A DNA stretch of 64,000 nt from positions 3,954,001 to 4,018,000 of the forward strand of contig NZ_JAPEPC010000001.1 in assembly GCF_026340465.1 (NCBI RefSeq). Direction: 5' to 3'. The stretch is from Streptomyces sp. NBC_01306. GTDB taxonomy: Bacteria > Actinomycetota > Actinomycetes > Streptomycetales > Streptomycetaceae. This document shows positions 42,160 to 50,025 of this stretch, piece by piece. Position 1 is the stretch's first letter; each line of letters begins with the position of its first letter. Made by a program: the position numbers and the translations under genes. The notes below the pieces were generated by a model that had not been told where the DNA came from, did not search any database, and was given only the letters and a program-made list of their open reading frames with translations.

Positions 42160-42843
42160 ATGGCAGCACGGAACGGCACGAAGAGAACCCCACACGTACG
42201 ACGACCGGAAGTGCGGCTTCCGCCACTCAGCCCCTACACCGGGATGGGCCTTGAGCCCGATGGCGACTATGACGGACTGGAGTTCACCGGCGAGGACTTC
42301 ACAGGACAGTCGGGCCGCGGGGCCCGCTTCATGGACTGCTCGCTGCGCGAGTGTGTGCTGGAGACGACGGAGCTGGTGCGGGCGCGTTTCATCGACTCCG
42401 TACTGACCGCGGCGCGAGGCGTGGGTACGAACCTCGCGGAGGCGTCCCTGCGCGATGTCGAGGTGGTGGACGCACGGCTCGGCGGCGTTCAGATGCACGG
42501 AGCCGTGCTGGAAAGGGTGGTGGTGCGCGGCGGGAAGATCGACTATCTGAACCTGCGGGAGGCGCGGCTCAAGGACGTCCTCTTCGAGAACTGCGTCCTG
42601 ACGGAACCGGACTTCGGGTCGGCGCGGCTGGAGCGGGTGGAGTTCACCGGGTGCACGCTGCGCGGGGCTGACTTCAGCGGAGTGCGGATGAAGGACGTCG
42701 ATCTGCGCACGGTGGCCGAACTGCACATCGCCCGCGGGGTGGAGCGGCTGGCGGGGGCGGTCATCAGCCCGGCCCAACTGCTGTCGCTCGCACCGGCGTT
42801 CGCCGCGCAGATCGGGGTGCGGGTGGAGGTGCCGGGCGAGTAG
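42160..42843 (+). CDS. Pentapeptide-repeat protein
   Basis: 227 residues from the ATG at 42160; a GTG at 42142 is also possible and neither has a clear ribosome site. The centre consists of about twenty pentapeptide units of the A(D/N)LXX type (GARFMDCSLRECVLET, NLAEASLRDVEVVDARLGG, LRGADFSGVRMKDVDLR), which fold into a right-handed square helix. The last 40 residues (ARGVERLAGAVISPAQL) are a different, helical cap common in Streptomyces. Some pentapeptide proteins mimic DNA and protect gyrase; no such role can be claimed here. It is divergent from the oxidoreductase gene. Confidence 0.85.
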   Translation: MAARNGTKRTPHVRRPEVRLPPLSPYTGMGLEPDGDYDGLEFTGEDFTGQSGRGARFMDCSLRECVLETTELVRARFIDSVLTAARGVGTNLAEASLRDVEVVDARLGGVQMHGAVLERVVVRGGKIDYLNLREARLKDVLFENCVLTEPDFGSARLERVEFTGCTLRGADFSGVRMKDVDLRTVAELHIARGVERLAGAVISPAQLLSLAPAFAAQIGVRVEVPGE

Positions 42844-42955
42844 CGCGGAGGGGCTGCTTCCGGGGCACCGCCATGCCCTCGCTCCCGTCCCGCGCCGCGC
42901 CCTTCTCCTTCGCTCCTCACCTCTGCCGGGGCTCTCCGGTCCTCCGGCTCTCCGG

Positions 42956-43453
42956 CTACACCCGGGGGAAGCGCCCCTGTAGGTCCCAGATCACCGGATT
43001 GTCCGCAAGGCCCTCGTGCATGTCCCCCAGATCCGCGATCAGGTCATGCAGGAAGTCCCGCGCCTCCCGCCGCAGCACCGTGTGCCCGAACGTCAGCGGG
43101 TCCTCCTCCGCCGGCATCCAGTCGGCGGCGACATCGACCCAGCCGAACCGCCGCTCGAAGAGCATCCGGTCCGTCGACTCGGTGAAGTCCAGCTCGGCGT
43201 GTTGCGGACGGGAGGCGCGGTTGCCGCGCGGGTCCCGGTCGATCTGCTCGACGATGTCGCAGAGCGCCCACGCGAAGTCGAGCACCGGAACCCATCCCCA
43301 GGCTGTGGATACCTCGCGGTCCGCCTTGGTGTCGGCGAGGTAGACGTCACCGCAGAAGAGGTCGTGCCGCAGCGAGCGGACGTCCGCGCGGCGGTAGTCG
43401 GTCTGCGGGGGATCCGGGAAGCGGCGGGAGAGGGAGTAGCCGATGTCGAGCAC
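42956..43453 (-). CDS. Conserved hypothetical protein
   Basis: 165 residues, soluble, rich in Trp, Asp and Arg, with the sequences DFAWALCDIVEQIDRD and RREARDFLHDLIADLGDMHE. There is no signal or membrane helix and I recognise no family. The start at 43453 (MLDIGYSLSRRF) looks reasonable. Downstream (42844-42955) there is only a pyrimidine-rich stretch. It is divergent from the M1 peptidase gene across a 34-bp tandem repeat array. Confidence 0.6.
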   Translation of the reverse strand: MLDIGYSLSRRFPDPPQTDYRRADVRSLRHDLFCGDVYLADTKADREVSTAWGWVPVLDFAWALCDIVEQIDRDPRGNRASRPQHAELDFTESTDRMLFERRFGWVDVAADWMPAEEDPLTFGHTVLRREARDFLHDLIADLGDMHEGLADNPVIWDLQGRFPRV

Positions 43454-43498
43454 GGGTCGATGGTGTCACGGACGGCGGTGTCACCGGCGGCGGTGTCC

Positions 43499-43688
43499 TG
43501 GCGCGCACCTGGCGCGCACCTGGCGCGCACCTGGGGCGCCGCCCGGCGTGCGCCGGGACGCTCCCTACGGTGCGGCCTTGCATGCGCCGGGACGCTCCCT
43601 ACGGTGCGGCCCTGCGTGTACCGGGAGGCTCCCTACGGTGCGGCCCTGCGTGTACCGGGACGCTCCCTACGGTGCGGCCCTGCGTGCA
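43499..43688. repeat. Tandem arrays of 11-bp and 34-bp units between two divergent genes
   Basis: TGGCGCGCACC is repeated three times (43499-43531). Four 34-bp units follow (43553-43586, 43587-43620, 43621-43654, 43655-43688) sharing CTCCCTACGGTGCGGCC with 1-4 changes each; a weaker fifth is at 43689. The 34-bp period is not a multiple of three, so this is not a coding repeat. It makes up most of the 316-bp gap. Confidence 0.9.
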
Positions 43689-43757
43689 CCGGAATGCTCC
43701 CCGCGGCGCGTGGCTACGGCCCGGGGCGCCCGGTGAGCCGTCGCCACGCCTCGCTCA

Positions 43758-43763
43758 TAAGAT
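43758..43763 (+). promoter_or_regulatory. -10 box of a leaderless M1 peptidase transcript
   Basis: TAAGAT lies 6 nt before the GTG start at 43770, a spacing that puts the transcription start at the first codon. Confidence 0.5.
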
Positions 43764-43769
43764 CGGGAC

Positions 43770-45179
43770 GTGGACCAGCGCCGACGCCGTACAGCCGTAC
43801 CCGCAGCGGTGGGGGCAGCCCTGCTGCTCCTCTCGGCGTGCGGCGGGGGTGTGCAGGGGCAGCCGGGCGGCGACCGGCTGCACCATCCCGACCCGTACTT
43901 TCCCCGGCTCGGCAACGGCGGGTACGACGTCAGCCACTACAGCCTGACCCTCGCGTACGACCCCGACTCGGGCCGGCTCACGGGCACCGCCGACATCACC
44001 GCCCGCGCCACCCAGGACCTGTCCGCGTTCAACCTGGACTTCACCGGGATGACCGTGCGGGGCGCGACCGTCGACGGCCGTTACGCCCCCGCCAACCGCG
44101 CGGGCACCGAACTGACCATCCGCCCGCACCACGACCTCGCGCGGGGCGAGACCTTCCGTACCGTCGTCCGCTACGCGGGCACGCCCAGGACGATCACCGA
44201 CCCGGACGCGTCCGAGGAGGGCTGGCTGCCGGACGACATGGACGGCGCGCTCGCCCTCGGGGAGCCGACCGGCTCGATGGCGTGGTTCCCCGGGAACGAC
44301 CACCCGTCCGACAAGGCGACGTACGACATCGCGGTGACCGTCCCGGCCGGGCTCCAGGCCGTCTCCAACGGCCGGCTGACCTCGCAGCGGACCAGCGGGG
44401 GCCGCACCACCTTCCACTGGCACGGCGACCGGCCGATGGCGAGCTATCTCGCGATGCTGGCGATCGGCCGGTACCGGACCCACTCCTTCAAGGCGCCGTC
44501 CGGGCTGCCGGTCTTCACGGCGGTCGCCCCGTCGGAGGTGAAGAGCAGCGCGTCCGTGGTGGCCAGGATCCCCGAGATCATCGCCTGGGAGAGCAAACAG
44601 TTCGGCCCGTACCCCTTCGACTCGACGGGCGCGGTCATCGCCCCCGTCGGGGCCGCGGGCTACTCGCTGGAGACGCAGACCAGACCGGTGCTCCCCGGTG
44701 ACCAGGCGAGCCTGTCGACGCTGGTCCACGAGCTGTCCCACCAGTGGTTCGGCGACGCGGTGACCCCCGCGTCCTGGCGCGACATGTGGCTGAACGAGGG
44801 GTTCGCGACGTACGCGACCTGGCTGTGGGACGCGGACCACGGCGGCGAGAGCATCAAGGACCACTTCAACGACGCCTACGACTCCGAGGGCAACTGGGAA
44901 TTCGCGCCGGCCGACCCGCCGGGCCCGAAGCAGATCTCGGCCTCGCCGGTCTACGGGCGGGGGGCGATGGTGCTCCAGATGATCCGCAGGACGGTCGGCG
45001 ACGACGCGTTCTCCGCCCTGGTACGGGGCTGGGTGCGGGACCACCTGTACTCCAACGCCACCACGGCGGACTTCACGCGGTACGCGGAGAAGAAGACCGG
45101 CAAGGACCTGAGCGCGGTCTGGAAGAACTGGCTGTACGGGAAGGGGAAGGGCAAGCCGGCGAACCCGTACACGTCGTAG
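43770..45179 (+). CDS. M1-family metallopeptidase lipoprotein
   Basis: 469 residues. The N-terminus has a lipoprotein signal ending in LLLLSAC, with Cys24 as the lipid site. The catalytic part holds the zinc site HELSHQW (His320, His324) and the third ligand in WLNEGF (Glu343), the M1 pattern HExxH-x18-E. The exopeptidase motif GAMEN of classical aminopeptidases appears as GAAGYSLETQT, as in other Streptomyces M1 proteins. Compared with aminopeptidase N (about 850 residues) the C-terminal helical domain is missing, so it is a short form. It probably cleaves peptides at the cell surface. Start without ribosome site. Confidence 0.9.
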   Translation: MDQRRRRTAVPAAVGAALLLLSACGGGVQGQPGGDRLHHPDPYFPRLGNGGYDVSHYSLTLAYDPDSGRLTGTADITARATQDLSAFNLDFTGMTVRGATVDGRYAPANRAGTELTIRPHHDLARGETFRTVVRYAGTPRTITDPDASEEGWLPDDMDGALALGEPTGSMAWFPGNDHPSDKATYDIAVTVPAGLQAVSNGRLTSQRTSGGRTTFHWHGDRPMASYLAMLAIGRYRTHSFKAPSGLPVFTAVAPSEVKSSASVVARIPEIIAWESKQFGPYPFDSTGAVIAPVGAAGYSLETQTRPVLPGDQASLSTLVHELSHQWFGDAVTPASWRDMWLNEGFATYATWLWDADHGGESIKDHFNDAYDSEGNWEFAPADPPGPKQISASPVYGRGAMVLQMIRRTVGDDAFSALVRGWVRDHLYSNATTADFTRYAEKKTGKDLSAVWKNWLYGKGKGKPANPYTS

Positions 45180-45277
45180 GTGCTGTCCGGCCGCCCCGTA
45201 CACGTCACGTCGTAGGTGCTGTCCGGCCGCCCCGTACACGTCACGCCGTAGGTGCTGTCCGGCCGCTGCCCGCGTCA
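45172..45277. repeat. 36-bp tandem repeat spanning the stop codon of the M1 peptidase gene
   Basis: Units at 45172-45207 and 45208-45243 are identical over 36 bp and a third (45244-45277) is close. Each contains CGTCGTAGGTGCTGTCCGG; the first includes the last codons and TAG stop of the peptidase gene. Confidence 0.9.
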
Positions 45278-45805
45278 CAGCTGCCGGGCCGCGGCCACCG
45301 CCTCGCGCATCCCACGGGCCGACCGGATCCGCTGCACCGCCAGCAGTTCGACCGCGCGGCCCAGCCACTCGGCGTCGGCGAACCGGCGCGCCTCGCCCTC
45401 GCGGGCGGTCTGGCGCAGCAACTCCTGGAACCACGACAGGTGAGTGAGGTTGTACCAGCGGGGGTGCCGGTCGAAGGTGGCCATCCAGTCCTCGTACGGG
45501 TGCCGCAGCGTCAGGTGCAGATAGCCACGGCCACGGTGCTTCCAAGGGCCCGGCAGGCCGCCGAGCAGGCCCCGTGGGGTGTACGAACCCATCGAGGGGT
45601 ACCTGGCGCCCAGCGAGAAGCCGCACAGCATGACCCGGGACCAGGGGATCAGCTGTTCCTCGATCCGCTTCGAGCGCCCCGCGTGCTGGTACAGCCCGTC
45701 AGCGCGGAACTCCAGCCAGGCGCCGCCGGGCCGCTGTGAATCGCCCACGGCCCAGCGGCCGTTGACCCGTTCCAGCGGCCCGAGAGACGCGTTTATGTCG
45801 CTCAT
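45275..45805 (-). CDS. Conserved hypothetical protein
   Basis: 176 residues from the ATG at 45805 (MSDINASLGPLERVNGRW); an ATG 30 nt upstream is in frame. It is soluble, rich in Arg and Trp, with beta-rich parts (GAWLEFRADGLYQHAG, LIPWSRVMLCGFSLGARYPS) and a helical C-terminus. It may have a PH-like fold but I do not recognise a family. The stop is inside the repeat region that follows the M1 gene; the two genes converge. Function unknown. Confidence 0.65.
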   Translation of the reverse strand: MSDINASLGPLERVNGRWAVGDSQRPGGAWLEFRADGLYQHAGRSKRIEEQLIPWSRVMLCGFSLGARYPSMGSYTPRGLLGGLPGPWKHRGRGYLHLTLRHPYEDWMATFDRHPRWYNLTHLSWFQELLRQTAREGEARRFADAEWLGRAVELLAVQRIRSARGMREAVAAARQL

Positions 45806-45845
45806 CCGCCTATTGGAGCACGGCTGTTGGAGCACGACTGTTGGA

Positions 45846-46802
45846 TCACGGCTGTGGGAGCACGGCGATGTCGAGTTCCCGCAGGCGTGCGGGGTCGGCG
45901 ATCACGTCGTACGCGGTGATCATGTCGTCCACGACGGTGAAGGTCAGCGCCAGCAGCAATCGGCCGCGCGGGGCCAGGACGGCTCCCACGGTGCCGTTGA
46001 CCAGGGCCAGTTCGGCGAATTGTGACCGGCCGGCGAGGGCGGCTGTCCCCTCGGCCACGGCCCGCGCGCCACGGACTTCGGCAGTCCCGCCCGGTGGCAC
46101 GGCCGCGGGGTCGGCGCGGCGCACCACGTCGGGGGCGAGCACCGCGCGGATCGCGGTGAGGTCACCGGCGCGCGCGGCGGCGAGGAACGCCGAGACGACC
46201 TGCCGGTTCCCGGCGAGTTCGGACGCGGGGACCAGCGGGGTGCCCCGCACCTTGTGGCGGGCCCGGCTGGCCAGCTTCTTCGTGGCGACAGGTGTGCGCT
46301 CCACCATGGGGGCGATCCGGTCGAACGGTACGGCGAACATGTCGTGCAGCACGAACGCGATCCGCTCGGCGGGACTCAGCGTGTCCAGCACCACGAGCAG
46401 CGCCCGGCTCACCGAGTCGGCCAGCAACGCCTCGTCCTCCGGGGGGCTCCACCGCCCCGGATCCGACAGCTCGTCGAGTACGTGCTGCTCGGCCAGGTCC
46501 TCCCGGCGCGAGGAGCGGGAACGCAGCATGTCGAGACAGATACGGGTCACCACCGTCCGGAGCCAGCCGGCCAGGTTGTCCACATCGCCGGCGCAGGTCC
46601 GGTGCAGCCGGAGCCATGCCTCCTGCACGGCGTCGTCCGCCTCGTCCAGCGAGCCGAGCATCCGGTAGGCCACCGCACGGAGCATGCCGCGATGCGTCTC
46701 GAAGAGGCCCGCCGCCTCCGGCTCATCGGGCCTCTCCACTGGTCCGCCTGGTCCGCCTGGCTCGCCTGGTCCGCTTGGTTCGTGTGGCTCTCGCTCGTCC
46801 AC
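45846..46802 (-). CDS. ECF41-type RNA polymerase sigma factor with SnoaL-like C-terminal domain
   Basis: 318 residues, much longer than a plain ECF sigma factor. Region 2 is GMLRAVAYRMLGSLDEADDA plus VQEAWLRLHR; region 4 includes LSPAERIAFVLHDMFAVPFD. The last 115 residues form a SnoaL-like domain (VVSAFLAAARAGDLTAIRAV) ending with IADPARLREL, the counterpart of the NPDKL motif of the ECF41 group. In that group the C-terminal domain regulates the sigma factor instead of an anti-sigma, and the target is usually an adjacent carboxymuconolactone decarboxylase, oxidoreductase or epimerase gene. The divergent azoreductase fits. The N-terminus is a Gly/Pro/Glu repeat. Confidence 0.88.
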   Translation of the reverse strand: MDEREPHEPSGPGEPGGPGGPVERPDEPEAAGLFETHRGMLRAVAYRMLGSLDEADDAVQEAWLRLHRTCAGDVDNLAGWLRTVVTRICLDMLRSRSSRREDLAEQHVLDELSDPGRWSPPEDEALLADSVSRALLVVLDTLSPAERIAFVLHDMFAVPFDRIAPMVERTPVATKKLASRARHKVRGTPLVPASELAGNRQVVSAFLAAARAGDLTAIRAVLAPDVVRRADPAAVPPGGTAEVRGARAVAEGTAALAGRSQFAELALVNGTVGAVLAPRGRLLLALTFTVVDDMITAYDVIADPARLRELDIAVLPQP

Positions 46803-46906
46803 CGGTCACCTTCCGCCGTTCCGTTCCGTCACCCCTCTGACGAACGCGACACGGCTGAGGTGACAGCCGGCGCGACAGCGGAGAGGCACAAGTGACAGGA
46901 GAACCG

Positions 46907-47611
46907 ATGACTTCCTTGCTGCATCTGGATTCCAGCGCCAATCGTTCCGCCGAGTCGGTCAGCAGACAACTGACCGCCTCGTTCGCGGACACCTGGCGGG
47001 CCGTGTACGGCTCGGCCGGATATCGGTACCGGGACCTGGCCGCCGACCCGGTGCCTCCGCTGGGCACCGCCTACTGCTCCCTCGGCCGGCGCGTGGAGCA
47101 GCACGGCCTCCGCCCACCGGCCGGGGTGGAGTCGTTGATCACGAGCACGGCCGAGAAGCGGGAGTGGGAGCTGACCCACCCGCTGATCACCGAAGTGCTG
47201 GCGGCCGACACCGTTCTGATCGGCGCTCCGATGTACAACTTCTCGGTGTCCGCCGCACTGAAGGCATGGATCGACCGGGTGGGGTTCCCCACGGCGTTCA
47301 CCGATCCGGCCACCGGGGACAGCCTGCTGCGGGCGACCCGGGTCGTGGTGGTCAGTGCCCGGGGTGGGGCCTACGGTCCGGGCACGCCGCGCGAGGCGTG
47401 TGACTTCCAGACGCCTTATCTGCGCGCGTATTTCGGCGGGCTCGGCGTGACGGAGATGCATGTCGTCAGCGCTGAGATGACCGTGGCCGGATTCGTCCCG
47501 CACCTGGCTCGCTTCCGGCCACTGGCGGCGAGCTCACTGGACGCGGCACGGGCCGAAGTGACCGCGCTGGCCTCCGCACCTGCTGAGTCGGGGAGCCGCG
47601 CGATGCCGTAG
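46907..47611 (+). CDS. FMN-dependent NADH-azoreductase family protein
   Basis: 234 residues from the ATG at 46907, which has AGGAG 5 nt upstream; this excludes the GTG at 46892. The flavodoxin-like fold begins LLHLDSSANRSAESVSRQL; GAPMYNFSVSAALKAWIDR binds FMN, and VVVVSARGGAYGPG follows. Such enzymes reduce quinones and azo compounds by two electrons and protect against thiol and electrophile stress. It is divergent from the ECF41 sigma factor gene with 104 bp between, and is probably its target. A tandem repeat of 16 bp follows the gene. Confidence 0.88.
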   Translation: MTSLLHLDSSANRSAESVSRQLTASFADTWRAVYGSAGYRYRDLAADPVPPLGTAYCSLGRRVEQHGLRPPAGVESLITSTAEKREWELTHPLITEVLAADTVLIGAPMYNFSVSAALKAWIDRVGFPTAFTDPATGDSLLRATRVVVVSARGGAYGPGTPREACDFQTPYLRAYFGGLGVTEMHVVSAEMTVAGFVPHLARFRPLAASSLDAARAEVTALASAPAESGSRAMP

Positions 47612-47640
47612 TCGCAGGGGCCTGTAGCTGTAGTCGCCGG

Positions 47641-47688
47641 GGTGCGAGCACGTGGTGGTGCGAGCACGTGGCGGTGCGAGCGGGTGGC
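47641..47688. repeat. 16-bp tandem repeat
   Basis: GGTGCGAGCACGTGGT (47641) is followed by two close copies (47657, 47673). It lies just after the azoreductase gene. Confidence 0.85.
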
Positions 47689-47708
47689 GGTGCCGGGGTG
47701 GTGCCCGA

Positions 47709-47748
47709 ACGGTCCGGGCCCCCGGCAGCCGCCGGGTGCCCGGACCGT
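47709..47748 (-). terminator. Nested terminator of the TerD gene
   Basis: Outer arms ACGGTCCGGGC (47709-47719) and GCCCGGACCGT (47738-47748) enclose an inner stem CCCGGC/GCCGGG (47721-47736). It lies 15 nt beyond the terD-like stop and can act in both directions. Confidence 0.75.
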
Positions 47749-47763
47749 GGTGTCACCCGGGTG

Positions 47764-48339
47764 TCAGACCGTGACGCCGAAGTCCTGGGCGATGCCGACC
47801 AGGCCCGATGCGTAGCCCTGGCCGACCGCGCGGAACTTCCACTCCGCGCCGTTGCGGTAGAGCTCGCCGAAGACCATGGCGGTCTCGGTGGCGGCGTCCT
47901 CGCTCAGGTCGTAGCGGGCGATCTCCGCCTCGCCGGCCTGGTTGATGATGCGGATGAAGGCGTTGCGCACCTGGCCGAAGTTCTGCGAGCGGTTCTCCGC
48001 GTCGTAGATCGAGACCGGGAAGACGATCTTCTCGATGTCGGCGGGCAGACCGGCCAGGTTGACCTTGATCTGCTCGTCGTCGCCCTCGCCCTGACCCGTG
48101 ACGTTGTCACCGGTGTGCACGATGGTCTGGTCCGGCGTCGCCTTGTTGTTGAAGAAGACGAAGTGGCCGTCGGAGTAGACCTTGCCCTCGGTGTTCACCG
48201 CGATGGCCGAGGCGTCGAGGTCGAAGTCGGTGCCGGTGGTCGTACGGACGTCCCAGCCGAGGCCCACCGTGACGGCGGTCAGGCCCGGGGCCTCCTTGGT
48301 GAGGGAGACGTTGCCGCCCTTGGACAGGCTTACAGCCAT
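47764..48339 (-). CDS. TerD-family protein
   Basis: 191 residues, the standard TerD size. MAVSLSKGGNVSLTKEAPGL, GLGWDVRTTTGTDFDLDASA and VRNAFIRIINQAGEAEIARY are characteristic. TerD folds bind calcium through acidic loops (DFDLDASA and GDDEQIKVNL) and, with other Ter proteins, take part in tellurite, membrane-stress and phage-related responses; Streptomyces carries many copies that affect development. This one stands alone. No ribosome site stronger than AGGGACATCCCC is seen before the ATG. Confidence 0.92.
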   Translation of the reverse strand: MAVSLSKGGNVSLTKEAPGLTAVTVGLGWDVRTTTGTDFDLDASAIAVNTEGKVYSDGHFVFFNNKATPDQTIVHTGDNVTGQGEGDDEQIKVNLAGLPADIEKIVFPVSIYDAENRSQNFGQVRNAFIRIINQAGEAEIARYDLSEDAATETAMVFGELYRNGAEWKFRAVGQGYASGLVGIAQDFGVTV

Positions 48340-48537
48340 GGGGATGTCCCTTTCCGTTCTGTGCCGGGCTTCGTGTGGTCACGACGCTACCGTTACCCGC
48401 CATAACGTCGGCAGGGGACCGAGAGGTTCCAACTCTCTTCGCCCTCTTTACTTTCTTTACCCGGGGCGCGGTCATCTGTGGCGGACCGGCCACGAAAAAC
48501 GGGTGACGCGCCGGTCGGGACCAGCGACCATGGACAC

Positions 48538-48966
48538 ATGTCCGGTCCCTACGTCGTCCGTGGTGCGGTCTCCCTGCCGGAGGCCGAACTCATGTGGCGC
48601 TTCTCGCGCTCGTCAGGACCCGGTGGCCAGCACGTCAACACCAGTGACACGCAGGTGGAGCTCCGCTTCGACCTCGCGAACACGGAGGCGCTGCCACCGG
48701 TCTGGAAGGAGCGCGCCCTGGAGCGGCTTGCCTCGCGGCTGGTCGGCGGGGTGGTCACCGTACGGGCGTCGGAGCACCGGTCGCAGTGGCGCAACCGGGA
48801 GATGGCGGCGGTGCGGCTCGCGTCGCTGCTCGCGGAGGCCACGGCGCCGCCGCCGAAGCCCCGGCGGGCCACGAAGATTCCCCGCGGGATCAACGAGCGG
48901 CGGCTGCGGAACAAGAAGCAGCGCAGCGACACCAAGCGGGGGCGCACCGGGCGCGGCTGGGACTGA
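48538..48966 (+). CDS. arfB: Ribosome-rescue peptidyl-tRNA hydrolase ArfB
   Basis: 142 residues. The catalytic GGQ motif of release factors is in RSSGPGGQHVNTSDTQVEL, followed by ASEHRSQWRNREMA, and the C-terminus is a Lys/Arg-rich tail (PRRATKIPRG, RRLRNKKQRSDTK). These match ArfB/YaeJ, which releases peptides from ribosomes stalled without a stop codon; the tail enters the empty mRNA channel. The start at 48538 (MSGPYVVRG) removes a non-conserved upstream extension. It follows no operon; 225 bp of repeats separate it from the convergent flavin reductase gene. Confidence 0.9.
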   Translation: MSGPYVVRGAVSLPEAELMWRFSRSSGPGGQHVNTSDTQVELRFDLANTEALPPVWKERALERLASRLVGGVVTVRASEHRSQWRNREMAAVRLASLLAEATAPPPKPRRATKIPRGINERRLRNKKQRSDTKRGRTGRGWD

Positions 48967-49036
48967 CCGGCTGCGGACCGATCCGTGCGGTGCGGGATCC
49001 AGCGGGACCCCGGCCCGCGTCTCCAGGGACTCAGCC

Positions 49037-49188
49037 CAGCCGAAAGGCCCCGGCTCAGCCGAAAGGCTCCGACTCAGCCGAAAGGCCCCGGCCCAGCCGA
49101 AAGGCCGCAGCCCCCGCCCTTCAGTCCCCGACCCTCAGCCCCCGACCTTCAGTCCCCGACCCTCAGCCCCCGACCTTCAGCCCCCGCC
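49037..49188. repeat. Tandem arrays of 19-bp and 14-bp units after arfB
   Basis: CAGCCGAAAGGCCCCGGCT and three variants (49037-49112) are followed by five 14-bp units alternating CTTCAGTCCCCGAC and CCTCAGCCCCCGAC (49119-49188). The array reaches to within 4 bp of the stop codon of the flavin reductase gene. Confidence 0.9.
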
Positions 49189-49191
49189 CCC

Positions 49192-49746
49192 TCAGTCCAG
49201 CCGCCGGTACCGCCCCCGGAAGTACGCCAGCGGGCTGCCCTCCGTGTTCGGCAGGTCCGCCGTCAGGACGCGGCCGATCACCAGAGTGTGGTCCCCCGCC
49301 TCCACCCGCTGCTCCGTCACGCACTCCAGCGTCGCCAGCGCGCCCCCGACCAGCGGCGCCCCCGACGCCTCGCCGCGCGTGAACGGGACGTCGGCGAACA
49401 GCAGGTCGTCGCTGATGCGGCCCTTCATCGCGAACCGGCCCGCGATCTGCCGCTGACTCTCCGCCAGGAGCGAGGCCGCCCAGTACGGCTGCTCCGCCAG
49501 CAGGTCGTCCATCCGGGAGCCGTTCCGTACGCTCACCATCGCCAGCGGCGGATCGAGTGACACCGACATGAAAGCGGTCGCCGTCATCCCGACATCGGCC
49601 CCTCGCGGGCCGCCGTCCGCGTCATGGGCCGTCACCAGCACCACGCCTGCGGTCAGCCGGGACATGGCGGCGCGGAAGTCGTCGTTGCTCACCCCCTCAG
49701 GATGGGGGATGGGCTCGGAGCGCGGGGTGGGGATCGTCTGGAACAC
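49192..49746 (-). CDS. Flavin reductase family protein
   Basis: 184 residues if the GTG at 49746 is used; other starts are possible at 49791 or 49692. The flavin-binding split-barrel motifs are GVVLVTAHDADGGPRGADVG, TATAFMSVSLDPPLAMVSV and FRGRYRRLD at the end. Family members supply reduced FMN or FAD to two-component monooxygenases or act on their own. No monooxygenase gene is adjacent, so the partner is elsewhere or absent. Divergent from cdgB. Confidence 0.85.
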   Translation of the reverse strand: MFQTIPTPRSEPIPHPEGVSNDDFRAAMSRLTAGVVLVTAHDADGGPRGADVGMTATAFMSVSLDPPLAMVSVRNGSRMDDLLAEQPYWAASLLAESQRQIAGRFAMKGRISDDLLFADVPFTRGEASGAPLVGGALATLECVTEQRVEAGDHTLVIGRVLTADLPNTEGSPLAYFRGRYRRLD

Positions 49747-49912
49747 ATCAGGAACGCTAACTTCGGCCCCCGTACGCCCGCATCGGGCCACAGGACCAGA
49801 CGAGTCCTAGGACCGGTACCGCGAGGGGCGCGGCTGACCCGTCCTGACCCGTTACTTCTCATTCAACCCTTCGCACCCTGTTGTGACTTGAGTCACGACC
49901 AGCATAAATTGT

Positions 49913-49925
49913 TGACCCTGCGTAC
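49913..49925 (+). promoter_or_regulatory. BldD box upstream of cdgB
   Basis: TGACCCTGCGTAC matches the BldD consensus TNACNCWGNGTNA at 12 of 13 positions (last A is C). It lies 100 nt upstream of the cdgB start. BldD bound to c-di-GMP is known to control cdgB in other Streptomyces. A further palindrome GTGAC-TTGA-GTCAC lies at 49883-49896. Confidence 0.7.
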
Positions 49926-50025
49926 CTGGTGGGCAGCTCGCTGTGATTCAGTGGCGGGGACACTGCACCAAGAGCGCCGACACAGAACCCTGGAGTTGCT
50001 GCCGAGGTCTCGGGGAGAGCGAACG

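Noticed and set aside
43553..43688. The 34-bp repeats as a CRISPR array
   Set aside because: The units are directly joined with no spacers and no cas genes are near.
49883..49896. GTGAC-TTGA-GTCAC as a second BldD site
   Set aside because: The spacing between half-sites is one base short of the BldD consensus, so it is noted only as a palindrome.
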